DNA of 62,529 bases from an uncultured Halomicronema sp. (GCA_937899725.1 CALCCA010000094.1:1-62529), one strand, 5' to 3'. Shown: positions 1-9,114, numbered from the stretch's first letter. Program-made: numbers and translations. The notes: a model not told the origin generated them from the sequence alone.

Positions 1-7
1 CACTGGT

Positions 8-75
8 TCACAAATTGCTGTTACTGTACCTCGCCAGAGTGAGAAACGCTGTATTTGTTTTAACCACACGGATGG
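8..75 (+). pseudogene. Possible frameshifted end of a GGDEF domain
   Basis: Reading three frame segments in turn gives SQIA, then LLYLA, then QSEKRCICFNHT, then MVKQSEGLDREL in the EAL frame. Joined, this resembles the usual end of a GGDEF domain (DIALYxAKQxGKxxxxxF) followed by the normal EAL linker. One extra base near 20, one missing base near 34-35 and one extra base near 70 would explain it. It could be real decay or base-calling error, and only about 20 residues support it. Confidence 0.4.
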
Positions 76-866
76 TAAAGCAATCTGAAGGATTAGATCG
101 CGAGCTGTCAATTGGTTTAGAACAGCAAGAATTAATGGTGCACTATCAACCGATTCTTGATCTGCAAACCGAAGATTGTATTGGGTCGGAAGCACTTCTC
201 CGTTGGTATCATCCAGAGCAAGGTATTCTCCCACCCAGTTTGTTTATTCCCATTGCCGAAAAGACCGGCTTGATTCATGCGATTGGGGCTTGGGTAATCA
301 GGCAGGTTGCTCAAGAACAAGCGTCCTTGTATCAGCAATTTTCAGGACTCTACACGTCTATCAACGTTTCTCCTAGTCAACTAAATTCTGGCAATATCGA
401 TGCCGTCATCACTTGGCTACAGTCGTTACAACCGTCAGATGCCTGTACGCCTCATCGCTTTGTTTTCGAAGTTACTGAAACTGCTGCCGCCATTCGGCCA
501 GGGACGACCACCACTGATATCCTCGCTCGTCTACGCGCTCTGGGCAGTCGCGTTGCTCTCGATGATTTTGGCCAAGGCTATTCTAATTTGAGTTATCTTC
601 ATCAGCTCAATATCGACATTCTAAAAATCGATCAGTTTTATGTGGCGGCGATCGACCAAGATCCACAGATTGTGACTATTTTAGAAAGTATTATCGAACT
701 CGGTTCGAAGTTAAAACTTACCATAGTGGCTGAGGGAATTGAGACGGAGGGACAACGCCTGTTTCTCCTCAACCATGGCGTCAAGTATGGACAGGGATGG
801 CTCTTTTCTAGACCGCTGCCAATTCAGGAGTTTGAGCGATTCCTAAACCGAAAAATGCTGCTGTAA
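15..866 (+). CDS. EAL-domain cyclic-di-GMP phosphodiesterase (3' part of a longer gene)
   Basis: The EAL domain hydrolyses the second messenger cyclic di-GMP to pGpG in the cytoplasm. Visible motifs are the signature EALLRW (about residues 59-64), FEVTET (151-156), DDFGQGYS (183-190), LKID (203-206), VAEGIE (238-243) and YGQGWLFSRP (258-267). The acidic and lysine residues needed for catalysis are therefore present and an active enzyme is likely. The only start inside the window is TTG at 15, and the frame is open to the window edge. Residues before about 20 do not resemble an EAL linker; other frames there resemble the end of a GGDEF domain, so this is probably the tail of a GGDEF-EAL protein that is either frameshifted or cut by the window edge. 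Family assignment is firm; the true N-terminus is unknown. Confidence 0.9.
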   Translation: MLLLYLARVRNAVFVLTTRMVKQSEGLDRELSIGLEQQELMVHYQPILDLQTEDCIGSEALLRWYHPEQGILPPSLFIPIAEKTGLIHAIGAWVIRQVAQEQASLYQQFSGLYTSINVSPSQLNSGNIDAVITWLQSLQPSDACTPHRFVFEVTETAAAIRPGTTTTDILARLRALGSRVALDDFGQGYSNLSYLHQLNIDILKIDQFYVAAIDQDPQIVTILESIIELGSKLKLTIVAEGIETEGQRLFLLNHGVKYGQGWLFSRPLPIQEFERFLNRKMLL

Positions 867-1346
867 AACAGCGTTAACATGGCGGCATCTAGGAGAGTGC
901 GGTGCAAATATACCCACTGTTCGCGATGATCGGGGTTCACGATTCAGGGTTCGAGATGGGTGACAGTCCTAAGGAATAGAGAGACTTCTACCAAGCCCTA
1001 CTAATTTTTTTCTGACGTGCCCTCGGGGAGGCGGCTGAAGCGACTGGTGCAGAACAAGTGCGGACGCACGGAGAACCTGCCACAATACTGGTCTCGGAAC
1101 TTGGCCGCTGTTGTGATCGACAACGGCAGATTTGCTCTGATGGTCGGGGCTGATTCTAGAGAGCACTCAATTCTCTGGCGGTGATGACGCCGTATAGGCT
1201 TTGCTAGACTAGCCCTTAGTCATATCCTCGACGCATCATCCACAGCGGTTTAGGGCTGAGTGACCCGCTGCCCTAACTGCAGCATGAGCCTCCGGTTCAG
1301 ATGTGTGTCGCACCAGCAACCTATTCTTTAAATCCGTTATTCAGCC
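867..1346. other. Intergenic stretch, no gene recognised
   Basis: About 480 bases between the EAL gene and the TVP38-type gene. Short open frames exist on both strands (for example 969-1166 minus), but their translations lack recognisable motifs and look low in coding quality. No tRNA, terminator with a T-tract or repeat was identified. Confidence 0.5.
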
Positions 1347-2006
1347 ATGAGTTCAGTGTTTCGCAAGGGTTATTTTTGGCTGTTAGTGTTGCTGGCCTTA
1401 ACTCTGATTGTCTTTTCCCGTCATCTTTCACTTCTGTTCAATCCTCAAGCGCTACTGACAGCGCTGTGTAATCTTGGCCCTTGGACGGTGCCGGTCTTCT
1501 TGACGGCTCACATCTTGGCCACGATGGTGGGCATTCCAGGCACGTTTTTGGTGTTAGTGGGTGGTGCTAAATTTGGGCTGTGGTGGGGGTCACTGTGGTC
1601 ACTCATGGGGGCTACCGGCGGGGCGATCGCGGCTTTTGGGGTGGCGCGATATTTGCTACATGATTGGTTTCGCGGTCGGTTTGCTAAGCATCCGGTCTAC
1701 CGTAACCTCGACAAGGTGATGGATACCCATTCCTTTAACTGTGTGTTGGCGGTGCGGTTTGCGCCACTGTCGCCCTTTAATCTAGTCAACTTTTTGTTTG
1801 GCCTGACATCGGTGCCCGTGGGTGCCTATTCGGTGGGCACGCTGGTCGGCATCGCCCCCGGCACTGTCGCCTACACTTGGATCGGCCTGGCCGGTCTGGA
1901 TGCCATTCGGGGTCAAGGGCTCTGGCCCTTAACCCTCGCTGTCGGCTTTCTCGGGCTGTTGTCAGTGGTGCCCATTTATCTGCGCCAGCGGCAATCCTCC
2001 CGCTAG
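1347..2006 (+). CDS. TVP38/TMEM64 (DedA-like) family membrane protein
   Basis: A 219-residue integral membrane protein. The hydrophobic segment at about residues 9-30 is followed by the family core: a re-entrant region around GIPGTFLVLVGGAKFG (about 62-77), a glycine-rich helix GATGGAIAAFGVARYL (about 87-102) and the RFAPLSPFNLVNFLFGLT segment (about 137-154), where the conserved Arg/Pro pair of the VTT domain lies. A last hydrophobic segment runs to about residue 212. VTT-domain proteins act in membrane lipid handling or as transporters/scramblases, and cyanobacteria carry several. The substrate cannot be told from sequence. It stands alone between two intergenic stretches, and the next gene converges on it. 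Confidence 0.85.
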   Translation: MSSVFRKGYFWLLVLLALTLIVFSRHLSLLFNPQALLTALCNLGPWTVPVFLTAHILATMVGIPGTFLVLVGGAKFGLWWGSLWSLMGATGGAIAAFGVARYLLHDWFRGRFAKHPVYRNLDKVMDTHSFNCVLAVRFAPLSPFNLVNFLFGLTSVPVGAYSVGTLVGIAPGTVAYTWIGLAGLDAIRGQGLWPLTLAVGFLGLLSVVPIYLRQRQSSR

Positions 2007-2050
2007 CCGAAACTGCCTTGTGCGGATGTTTACGCACCCTTTTCGAGCCG

Positions 2051-2614
2051 CTATTGGGTCTGTAAGATCACCGGTTCATTGGGTTCAAGTATGACCACCC
2101 GCTGGGCCGTGACGTTCCCCACAACGACGCCGGTAGCGGCCCCGCCGAGAATTTCTAGCAGGCTGATCCCATCGCCGAGCACGGCGCCAATGACCGCACC
2201 GCCAGCCGCACCAATGGCCGCATCGCCGGCAATTGACCCAGCAGAGCTTTCGCGCGGGTCTTTAATATCTGTGAGCACCACGGAGGTCGCCGCCAGGGGC
2301 TCCGTCAGGCCCCCCGCTTCGATGCCCGTGGCCACGTAGCGCAAGCCCCCTTCCACCGGTTCTAGCCGACCTTGAATGACCGTGCCCGCCGGCAAATTAC
2401 GACCATTGATGTCCACTGCTGATTCCACTACTAGCGGTAGTGAATAGGTCGTGTCGGGGTTGAAATAGAGTGTTTCATCAGACTGAGTTACTACTGGAAT
2501 CTGGACGGCTGATCGGGCCTGGGCCGTGCGCTGGGCCGCGGCGATCGTCGGTACGGCCAGAGGCATCAGGGGTGCCAGCAGTAAGGGTACAAAACTCATC
2601 GTTTTAAGGAACAT
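2051..2614 (-). CDS. Exported glycine-zipper protein, conserved in cyanobacteria
   Basis: 187 residues. The N-terminus has a signal peptide: a lysine, then a hydrophobic run to about residue 26, ending in an AxA-type site (TIAAAQ). The middle (about 40-105) is a beta-rich segment with DTTYSLPLVVESAVDINGR and GTVIQGRLEPVEGG. Residues about 125-170 are rich in small residues with GxxxG spacing (GAAGGAVIGAVLGDG, LGGAATGVVVG), a glycine zipper that may insert into membrane. The end, RVVILEPNEPVILQTQ, is hydrophilic. It is probably periplasmic or outer-membrane associated. The biochemical role is unknown. It is transcribed towards the TVP38-type gene, which converges on it. Confidence 0.7.
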   Translation of the reverse strand: MFLKTMSFVPLLLAPLMPLAVPTIAAAQRTAQARSAVQIPVVTQSDETLYFNPDTTYSLPLVVESAVDINGRNLPAGTVIQGRLEPVEGGLRYVATGIEAGGLTEPLAATSVVLTDIKDPRESSAGSIAGDAAIGAAGGAVIGAVLGDGISLLEILGGAATGVVVGNVTAQRVVILEPNEPVILQTQ

Positions 2615-3087
2615 CGGTAGCCTCCCAAAAATATTCGAAATTCGGTTGCAGAATCCAGCGATCAGTCCAATCTAAGACTTACGTATCGGCCCCTTGAGCC
2701 TCCTACATTTAGGGGACTTGGTATCTGACCTCCCCCAAACTTGGCGGCCGGGGTGCTCAGGCGCGATGCAACTGCGTAAATCCTGTCCAAGACTGAGACG
2801 AGGATAAAAGGCATTGACGCACTGATCGACAAAAAGTTCACGAGGCAGAGAATTCCCTTGACGGCTATGGGCAGGGGGTAAGTTATTCATCGAAGACTGT
2901 TTTAGTCGTTGCGATCGCCCTCATCCCGCAAGTGCGATCAGGTGAATTCTGTTCGTTCACGAGGCATTAAATGAGGGCAAAAAACGCGCCCTGACCCGAG
3001 GGGTTGGCCAATATCCGGCAGAACTGTATCAGATGTTTCGTCTGGGTGGGACAATGTAATCGTTATTGCAATCCAGTAAAAGTTGGC
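2615..3087. other. Intergenic stretch, no confident gene
   Basis: About 470 bases between divergent genes, so it should hold both promoters. A minus-strand frame at 2672-2890 could encode 72 residues, but no family was recognised and it may be a decayed fragment. No repeat or hairpin with a T-tract was found. Confidence 0.45.
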
Positions 3088-3645
3088 ATGAAACACTTCT
3101 TCCTTGTCCCCTGTCTCACCGTGCTGTTGTGGTTAGGGTTGTCTCAACCGAGTTGGGCCGCGATTCAGTCAGATGTGGATTTGCTGCTAGACACCAAAGA
3201 ATGTCCGGTCTGCATTCTCGATGAGGCTGATTTAAGTGGACGTGACCTGCGAGGCTCAAACCTCAAGATTGCTACCCTCACCGATGCCAACCTCAGCGGG
3301 GCTGATCTGAGCAATGCCAACTTGATTTTGGCGTTTATGGATGGCATTAATCTGAGTGGAGCCACGCTGCACGGGGCTAACCTCAATGGAGCGCAGCTAT
3401 CCAAAGCCAACTTTTCGGGGGCTGACCTGACCAAAGCGGAGTTGTCTCAAGCGAACTTATTGGATGCCGATTTGTCTGGGGCCAATCTCGAAGGGGCGGT
3501 ATTGGTATCGGCCAAGCTAGGAACGGCCAACTTAAAAGGGGCTAATCTAAAGGACGCCAACTTACGGGGGGTGAATCGGAGCATGGCGTTATTTTGTGAC
3601 ACGGTGATGCCCGACGGCACGATCGCCAGTCGCGATTGTGAGTAA
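3088..3645 (+). CDS. Secreted pentapeptide-repeat protein
   Basis: 185 residues from the ATG at 3088, chosen because it is followed directly by a signal peptide (MKHFFLVPCLTVLLWLGLSQPSWA); the open frame extends 28 codons further upstream. After a short segment with Cys-Pro-Val-Cys comes a run of A(D/N)LxG pentapeptides from about residue 50 to 160 (ADLSG, ANLSG, ADLSN, ANLNG and so on). These fold as a right-handed quadrilateral beta-helix. The tail holds two further cysteines (FCDT, RDCE), so disulfides in the periplasm or thylakoid lumen are plausible. Cyanobacteria encode many such proteins, mostly of unknown function. Confidence 0.85.
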   Translation: MKHFFLVPCLTVLLWLGLSQPSWAAIQSDVDLLLDTKECPVCILDEADLSGRDLRGSNLKIATLTDANLSGADLSNANLILAFMDGINLSGATLHGANLNGAQLSKANFSGADLTKAELSQANLLDADLSGANLEGAVLVSAKLGTANLKGANLKDANLRGVNRSMALFCDTVMPDGTIASRDCE

Positions 3646-3853
3646 TCTCTGATCGCAGGCCGCTGCCGCCGCTGGGGCCGAGGGCAGGGGCGTGATCGCC
3701 GCCGGTTTGCCAGGATGGTCTGTCCGATCGGCTGGCACCAGCTCTGATCAACTGATGGTTGCCCAACGAGCGTCTACAGACTGCCCTCCTCAAACCCTAT
3801 GATGGAAACAGCCTGCTCCCGCTCATCTTTTGACACTGGAACCCTTTAAGACC

Positions 3854-5566
3854 ATGACTCCTCAATCGCGTGATGTGCAAACTCTGACAATCGCGGCCGA
3901 CACCGAAGTAATGCGATCGCGCAGTTGGGAACGTCTGCGCTTTGAGATTGAGTACGCTCTGGAGCGGGGTACCACCTCTAACAGCTATCTGATTCGGGGC
4001 GATCGCACGGCACTGCTGGACTTTCCCGGCCAGTCGTTTACCGATCGCTTCATCACCACGCTGGCGCAGCAGATTGATCCGGCCGCGTTGGATTACATCG
4101 TGCTGGGGCACATCAATCCAAACCGGGTCGCGACGCTCAAAGTTCTGCTCGATAAAGCACCAGACGTCACCCTGGTGTGCTCAAACCCGGCGGCCAAAGC
4201 GTTAGAAGACCTGCTGGAAGGCGCGTCGCCCAAAATTCAGGTCGTTAAAGGGGGAGAAGCGGAAATTGACTTGGGGCAGGGGCATCGCTTGCGCTTTTTG
4301 CCCGTCCCCACCCCGCGCTGGCCCGAAGGGCTGTGGACCTATGACGAGTATACGCAGGTGCTCTTTAGCAACAAATTTTTGGGTCTGCATCGCTGCGACA
4401 ACGCCGTGTATGACCTGAACTGGTCTGCCCTGTTAGAAGATCGGCGCTACTATTTTGACTGTTTGATGGCCCCCAACAGTCGACAGGTTGGCGTCGCCTT
4501 AGAAAAACTCAGGGGCCTGAATATCCGCATGTTTGCCCCCGTGCATGGGCCGGTGGTGCGCTATCACACCCATGAGCTGCTGCAGGCTTATCAAGATTGG
4601 AGCCAGCAGCAAAAGGGCAAAGCCCTGTCAGTCGCGCTGGTGTATGCCTCGGCCTATGGCAACACCGCCACGATCGCGCAAACCCTGGCACGGGGGATTA
4701 CCAAAGCTGGGGTCGCAGTCGAATCGATCAACGCCGAGCAGGCCGACCCTGACGACATCAAGGCAGCGATTGAAAAATCGGCAGGCTTTTTGATTGGCTC
4801 ACCGACGTTGGGCGGCCATGCGCCAACGCAGATTCAGACGGCGTTGGGCATTATTCTCTCGACGGCCTCTAAAACTCAGCTGGCCGGGGTCTTTGGCTCG
4901 TTTGGCTGGAGCGGTGAAGCGATCGACCTGCTAGAAAATAAGCTTAAAGATGGCGGCTACAGCCTGGCTTTTGATCCGATTCGAGTCAAGTTCAAACCGA
5001 CTGAGTCAACGCTGCAATACTGCGAAGAAGTCGGCACTGACTACGCCCAAGCCTTGAAAAAGGTCAAACGGGCCAAAGCCCCGCGCACCCCTGCGACCTC
5101 GGTAGAACAGGCCGTGGGTCGGATCGTCGGCTCGCTCTGTGTTGTCACCACGCGCAAGGGCGATGCCAGTAGCGCCATGCTGGCGTCGTGGGTGTCGCAG
5201 GCCACGTTTGCACCGCCCGGCTTTACCGTGGCCGTCGCCAAAGACCGCGCGATTGAGTCACTGCTCTATCCGGGCAGTGACTTTGTCCTCAACATTTTGC
5301 CCGAGGGGCAGCATCTCGGGCCGATGAAGCATTTCCTCAAGCCCTTTGGGCCAGGGGAAGATCGCTTTGAGGGGGTCGAAACGAAGCCGGGTGAAAATGG
5401 CTGCCCTGTCTTGCAGGATGCGATCGCCTATTTAGAGTGTGAAGTGGCTAATCGGATGGAATGTGGTGACCACTGGATTGTCTATGCCACCATCAGCGAG
5501 GGCGAAGTCTTGCTGCCCGATGCTAAAACAGCGGTGCACCATCGCAAGACCGGCACCCACTATTAA
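3854..5566 (+). CDS. flv1: Flavodiiron protein, Flv1-type
   Basis: 570 residues from the ATG at 3854 (an in-frame TTG lies at 3830). Three domains are seen: an N-terminal metallo-beta-lactamase-like diiron domain (to about residue 255), a flavodoxin domain (about 256-400, with YASAYGNTATIAQ for FMN phosphate and SPTLGGHAPT) and a C-terminal flavin-reductase domain (about 415-570) as in cyanobacterial Flv proteins. In the metal site the usual HxExDH reads HINPNR, so Glu, Asp and His ligands are replaced. That pattern is typical of Flv1 and Flv2, which pair with a canonical Flv3 or Flv4. Flv1/Flv3 reduces oxygen to water downstream of photosystem I. No flv2-flv4 operon genes adjoin it, which favours Flv1. 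No flv3 lies in the window. Confidence 0.85.
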   Translation: MTPQSRDVQTLTIAADTEVMRSRSWERLRFEIEYALERGTTSNSYLIRGDRTALLDFPGQSFTDRFITTLAQQIDPAALDYIVLGHINPNRVATLKVLLDKAPDVTLVCSNPAAKALEDLLEGASPKIQVVKGGEAEIDLGQGHRLRFLPVPTPRWPEGLWTYDEYTQVLFSNKFLGLHRCDNAVYDLNWSALLEDRRYYFDCLMAPNSRQVGVALEKLRGLNIRMFAPVHGPVVRYHTHELLQAYQDWSQQQKGKALSVALVYASAYGNTATIAQTLARGITKAGVAVESINAEQADPDDIKAAIEKSAGFLIGSPTLGGHAPTQIQTALGIILSTASKTQLAGVFGSFGWSGEAIDLLENKLKDGGYSLAFDPIRVKFKPTESTLQYCEEVGTDYAQALKKVKRAKAPRTPATSVEQAVGRIVGSLCVVTTRKGDASSAMLASWVSQATFAPPGFTVAVAKDRAIESLLYPGSDFVLNILPEGQHLGPMKHFLKPFGPGEDRFEGVETKPGENGCPVLQDAIAYLECEVANRMECGDHWIVYATISEGEVLLPDAKTAVHHRKTGTHY

Positions 5567-5693
5567 CCTCAAAGTGAACGCCTCCCGATGTCTAGGGCGC
5601 GTCAGCAGCTAATCACCAAAATTTTATGGGACGAATATTACCGCGCCCACTCCACAAACCCAGCTAGGGGCTGAAACCTTTGAGGTACAGACA

Positions 5694-6740
5694 TTGAGCC
5701 GTCAACTGACAACAGCTCCTAGCGCTCCCAACCCTCACCTCTTCCGCGTGGGGATTGTGTTAGCGACCTATAACTGCGATCGCGTCCACTTTGCCGCTCA
5801 GGTTGATTCCATTAAGCATCAGGACTTTGCTGATTGGGTGTGTCTGGTGACCGATGATGGCTCTACGCCTGAGATTAGGCAGTACATCGCCGCCGTGATT
5901 GCCGACGATCCGCGCTTTATCTACCACGGCCAACCGCACAACCTGGGCTCGTATCACAACTTTGAATACGGAGTGCAATATTTTCGCTCAGACCCGACGA
6001 TTACCCATCTGGCCTTTGCCGATCAGGACGATGTTTGGCATGCCAACAAACTCAGCAAGCTGCTGGCGGCGATCGAGGCCCACGATGCGTTACTTGTCCA
6101 TTCCGATTTGGGGCTGATTGATACGGATGGCAACCCACTCCATGATTCCGTCTGGCAGTACGAAAAACGCCAGCCCGAGCAGTTGACGCCCGAACTGCTG
6201 CTGCTGCGCAATACGGTAACTGGCTGCACGATGCTGCTGCGGCGATCGCTCCTTGCTCACATCTTGCCCTTTCCTTCGCAGGGGCAGACGGGTCACTGGT
6301 ATCACGATCACTGGATGGCGCTGGTCGCCGCTCAGCAGGGCACGATCGTGCACCTCCGCGAGCCCTTGATGCAATATCGGCAGCATGGCCGCAACGTCAT
6401 TGGGGCCGAACAGTATGCGGGCACCATTCGCAAAGAGCTGGTGCTGTGGCTCGCCAAAAAAGGCCGGTTGACCCTCAAAAGCTATCGCATTCACCGTGAC
6501 TTGAGCACCGCCTTTTTTCAACGGTTTTATCCGCCTGCCGCCGCCCAACGGCTCAACCCGTTTGCAGAACAACGCCTCGACTTTGGCGCGGCGATTCTTC
6601 AACTGGGCTGGCACAGCTACCGCACGGGCTACGGCTCCCAAGGCATTACGCTAAGGCTGTGGCTCAACAAGTTCATTTTTGATCTGCAAAGGGTCAAACG
6701 TACTTGCTGCCAGGTTTTCACGAACTCGCGCACCCCATGA
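5694..6740 (+). CDS. Family 2 glycosyltransferase (rhamnosyltransferase-like)
   Basis: 348 residues. The GT-A fold is clear: VGIVLATYNCD (about 19-29), VTDDGSTPEIRQYI (about 52-65) and the metal-binding DQDDVWH (about 112-118, an extended DxD). The later LLLLRNTVTGCTMLLRRSLL and WYHDHW blocks fit transferases that add sugars in O-antigen or exopolysaccharide synthesis. Nucleotide-sugar and acceptor are unknown. The start is TTG at 5694: no ATG lies upstream before the stop at 5610, and a GAGG ribosome-binding site sits 8 bases ahead. The stop codon overlaps the next gene by 4 bases, so the two transferases are translationally coupled. Confidence 0.85.
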   Translation: MSRQLTTAPSAPNPHLFRVGIVLATYNCDRVHFAAQVDSIKHQDFADWVCLVTDDGSTPEIRQYIAAVIADDPRFIYHGQPHNLGSYHNFEYGVQYFRSDPTITHLAFADQDDVWHANKLSKLLAAIEAHDALLVHSDLGLIDTDGNPLHDSVWQYEKRQPEQLTPELLLLRNTVTGCTMLLRRSLLAHILPFPSQGQTGHWYHDHWMALVAAQQGTIVHLREPLMQYRQHGRNVIGAEQYAGTIRKELVLWLAKKGRLTLKSYRIHRDLSTAFFQRFYPPAAAQRLNPFAEQRLDFGAAILQLGWHSYRTGYGSQGITLRLWLNKFIFDLQRVKRTCCQVFTNSRTP

Positions 6741-7570
6741 GTCAGCCTCAAGTCTCGATCATCATTGTCAATTACAACGGCTTAGGGGTCATTGTTGACT
6801 GTCTTACCTCAATTTTTTGCTACCTATCCCCGACGGCGATCGAAGTCATCGTGGTGGATAACGACTCTCAAGATGGCAGTCCTGAGCTAATTGCCCAGAA
6901 GTTTCCCCAGGTCAACCTACTGCGGCAGGCAAAAAATGGCGGCTTTGGCACGGCCAATAACGTGGGCGCGCGGCAGGCCCAAGGCGAATATCTGCTATTG
7001 CTCAATTCCGATACGCTTGTGACTGGGAACATGCTGCCGACGTTGCTGGCCCAACTCACGTCAGATGCTCAAATCGGGATAGTCGGGCCAAGGTTGCTGA
7101 ATCCCGACGGCAGTTTTCAACTTTCGATCGCCCATGAGATCGGCCTGTGGGGAGAATGGCGCACCCTGAGACAGGTCAAAAAATATCGTATTCCCGCCAA
7201 TCGGCCTGCCCTCGCGGCCCAGTATGACCACGATCAGTTTGTGGATATTGTCGTGGGCGCAGCGATGCTGATGCGGCGATCGCTGTTTGAGCAGGTAGGC
7301 GGGTTTGACGAAGCTTTTTTTATGTATTTTGAGGAATCAGACCTGTGTCAGCGGGTCAGAGCACTGGGCTACAAAATTCTCTACGCCCCTACCGCGACAG
7401 TGATTCATATCGGCGGCTACTCAGTCGCGCAAGCCGCAGGCCCAATGGCGGCGGAATATCGCCGCAGCCAGCGCTATTACTACCGCAAGCATCGCCCCCG
7501 CTGGGAGCAGTGGATCTTGCACGGCTATCTGGCCTTTAAAACCTGGCGTCAAGCGCGGCAGCACTCGTAG
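6737..7570 (+). CDS. Family 2 glycosyltransferase (WbbL-like)
   Basis: 277 residues from the ATG at 6737, which overlaps the previous stop as ATGA. Motifs: VSIIIVNYNG at the N-terminus, VIVVDNDSQDGS, GGFGTANNVGARQAQGEYLLLLNSDT (the SDT is the DxD metal motif) and GGFDEAFFMYFEESDLCQRVRALGYKI, a block typical of dTDP-rhamnose transferases of the WbbL type. It probably extends a surface polysaccharide or lipid-linked glycan at the inner face of the cytoplasmic membrane. With the preceding gene it makes a two-gene operon, and no other polysaccharide genes lie nearby. Confidence 0.85.
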   Translation: MSQPQVSIIIVNYNGLGVIVDCLTSIFCYLSPTAIEVIVVDNDSQDGSPELIAQKFPQVNLLRQAKNGGFGTANNVGARQAQGEYLLLLNSDTLVTGNMLPTLLAQLTSDAQIGIVGPRLLNPDGSFQLSIAHEIGLWGEWRTLRQVKKYRIPANRPALAAQYDHDQFVDIVVGAAMLMRRSLFEQVGGFDEAFFMYFEESDLCQRVRALGYKILYAPTATVIHIGGYSVAQAAGPMAAEYRRSQRYYYRKHRPRWEQWILHGYLAFKTWRQARQHS

Positions 7571-7635
7571 ATTACGGCGTTATTTCGCCAGCCATTACCG
7601 ATGTCGAGGGAGCAGTGCGGGCAAGAGGGCAGAGA
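7567..7635 (+). repeat. Dispersed repeat, copy A
   Basis: Begins at the stop codon of the glycosyltransferase gene and matches 49865-49932 at roughly three quarters of positions. Shared landmarks are GTAGA, CGGCGTTA, CCATT-CCGATG, CGAG, GCAGTG and GGGCAGAGA. It ends about 80 bases before the IS701-like element, so it may be the end of another mobile element. Confidence 0.6.
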
Positions 7636-7716
7636 AACTGGAAGGGTAGTTTTAGAAACGACTTGGAATGTTCTGACGAAAGCAAAAGATCTGTGGTTTG
7701 ACGTGCTAAACAATTA

Positions 7717-9080
7717 GCATGAGCAGGATGTGGAGAAGCTTCAATGCTCCCATTGGTCAAGATTCCTCAAACACTGGCACAGAACTTGCAACCCTATCGT
7801 GCGGTATTCTGTCGCACCGCAGGCTTTGCTCAAGTGAGCTGTTATCTCACGGGTCTGTTGTTAAGCCCGAATCAAACACTGCAAGGGATTTATGCCCAAT
7901 GGGTGTGGCCCGCGCGCGAGACGGTCGGTCGTCGGGCGATGCCCGCGGCCGTAGTTGAGTCGGCAGGCTGGGATTGTGAGGCTTTGATGCAACGGCATCG
8001 CCAGGTGGTGGTCCCGCGCATCCAGGTCGAGGGCGAGCGGTCTTAAGCCTGGATTGGACCTGCGCCCATCATCCCCATAGCGAGAAAATCTACGGCGCGA
8101 AAGCCGCGTATGATTACGTCAACCGCTGCTGGAGTCGGTATCAAACAGTGGTCACCGCAGCGGTTGCCAACCCCCATCGAGTGGATGGGTTGGCGGTTGA
8201 AGTGTAGTTTCCGAACTACCAAAGGGAAGAGTTGGCGTATCTAGCAATGACCGCTCAAGAGAATTACGAGCAGATGGCGCAAGTGCATCAGCAGCTGGAA
8301 GCACTGCTGCACTATCAGAAGAACCGCCTGGCTTACCGCAAACGCACCGAGATGGCCGTCGATCTTGTGCGCCAGTTGGAAGCCGAGGGCGAGTTTCCCC
8401 AAGCGGATTATGCCTTCGATTGTGGCGTGCTCTCGAGGCCTTTGACGGCATTGATTGAAGCTTCGGGCAAACACTGGGTGAGTGAGATTGAAAGTTCTCG
8501 CTTGATTCTCTGGCAAGGGTCATGGCAGCGCGTTGATGGGGTGGCTCAGACGTTGCGTCGGGAACATCCCGAGAGCTTTCGCCCCAAACTTGTCACCGGC
8601 CGCAATGGTCAGCAACGGGCAATTGGGGCCTTCACTAAAACTGTGCAGCTAAAAAAATAGGGCTCGAAACGGCTGGTGATTGTCCATGAAACCGCCGACC
8701 TGAGAGATACCCCGCGATTTCTGTTGACCGATGCGCGGCATTGGAACCGTAGTCGCTGTTTTGCAACTTGGAGTGATCGTTGGCCGATTGAAACCTTTCA
8801 TGAGTTTGCCAAGCCGGTAGTGGGCTTTGAGGCGGCTCAGCTGCACAAGGAGGAAGCGGTTAAACGCCACTTCTGTCTGAGTTGCGTGGCGCAGTCGTTA
8901 CTCCAAGCTACGCCGGGCTCCGGGCAATCATCAGAACGATTTGACTTTGCTCAAAAACACGAGCAAACCATCGGCCAACGGCTCTATACCTTGGGTCGAG
9001 GAGCCTTGCAGCAACTCCAAGAGATGACGCCGGGCCTGCTCGCCTAAGGTCAATCACACAAATCATGGAGGTGCTCATGC
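7717..9080 (+). mobile_element. Degraded IS701-like insertion sequence
   Basis: About 1.36 kb bounded by a candidate 9-base inverted repeat: GCATGAGCA at 7717-7725 and its complement TGCTCATGC at 9072-9080. The transposase gene fills the inside. Length and layout fit an IS701-type element. No clear target duplication was seen at the ends, and the inverted repeats are short, so the exact borders are provisional. The transposase is broken in three places, so the element cannot move by itself. Confidence 0.6.
7744..9047 (+). pseudogene. IS701-family DDE transposase, broken
   Basis: The reading starts with MLPLVKIPQTLAQNLQPYRAVF in one frame, shifts frame near 8040, then runs to 9047 with in-frame stops at 8205-8207 and 8658-8660. 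The DDE triad can still be traced: Asp in LSLDWTCAHH (about 8052), Asp in YAFDCGVLSRPL (about 8420) and Glu in RWPIETFHEFAK (about 8790). Intact members are about 430 residues, which this span would give if repaired. It is flanked by other IS debris on the right. Family assignment rests on the DDE blocks and is moderately sure. Confidence 0.75.
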
Positions 9081-9114
9081 CAGCTTGAAATTCCCGATCG
9101 CCGACAGTTAATTT

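Noticed and set aside
969-1166. Minus-strand open frame of 65 codons
   Set aside because: Arg/Pro/Ser-rich random-looking translation without motifs.
2672-2890. Minus-strand open frame of 72 codons
   Set aside because: No recognised family, no good start context, and it lies in a divergent promoter region; it may be debris.
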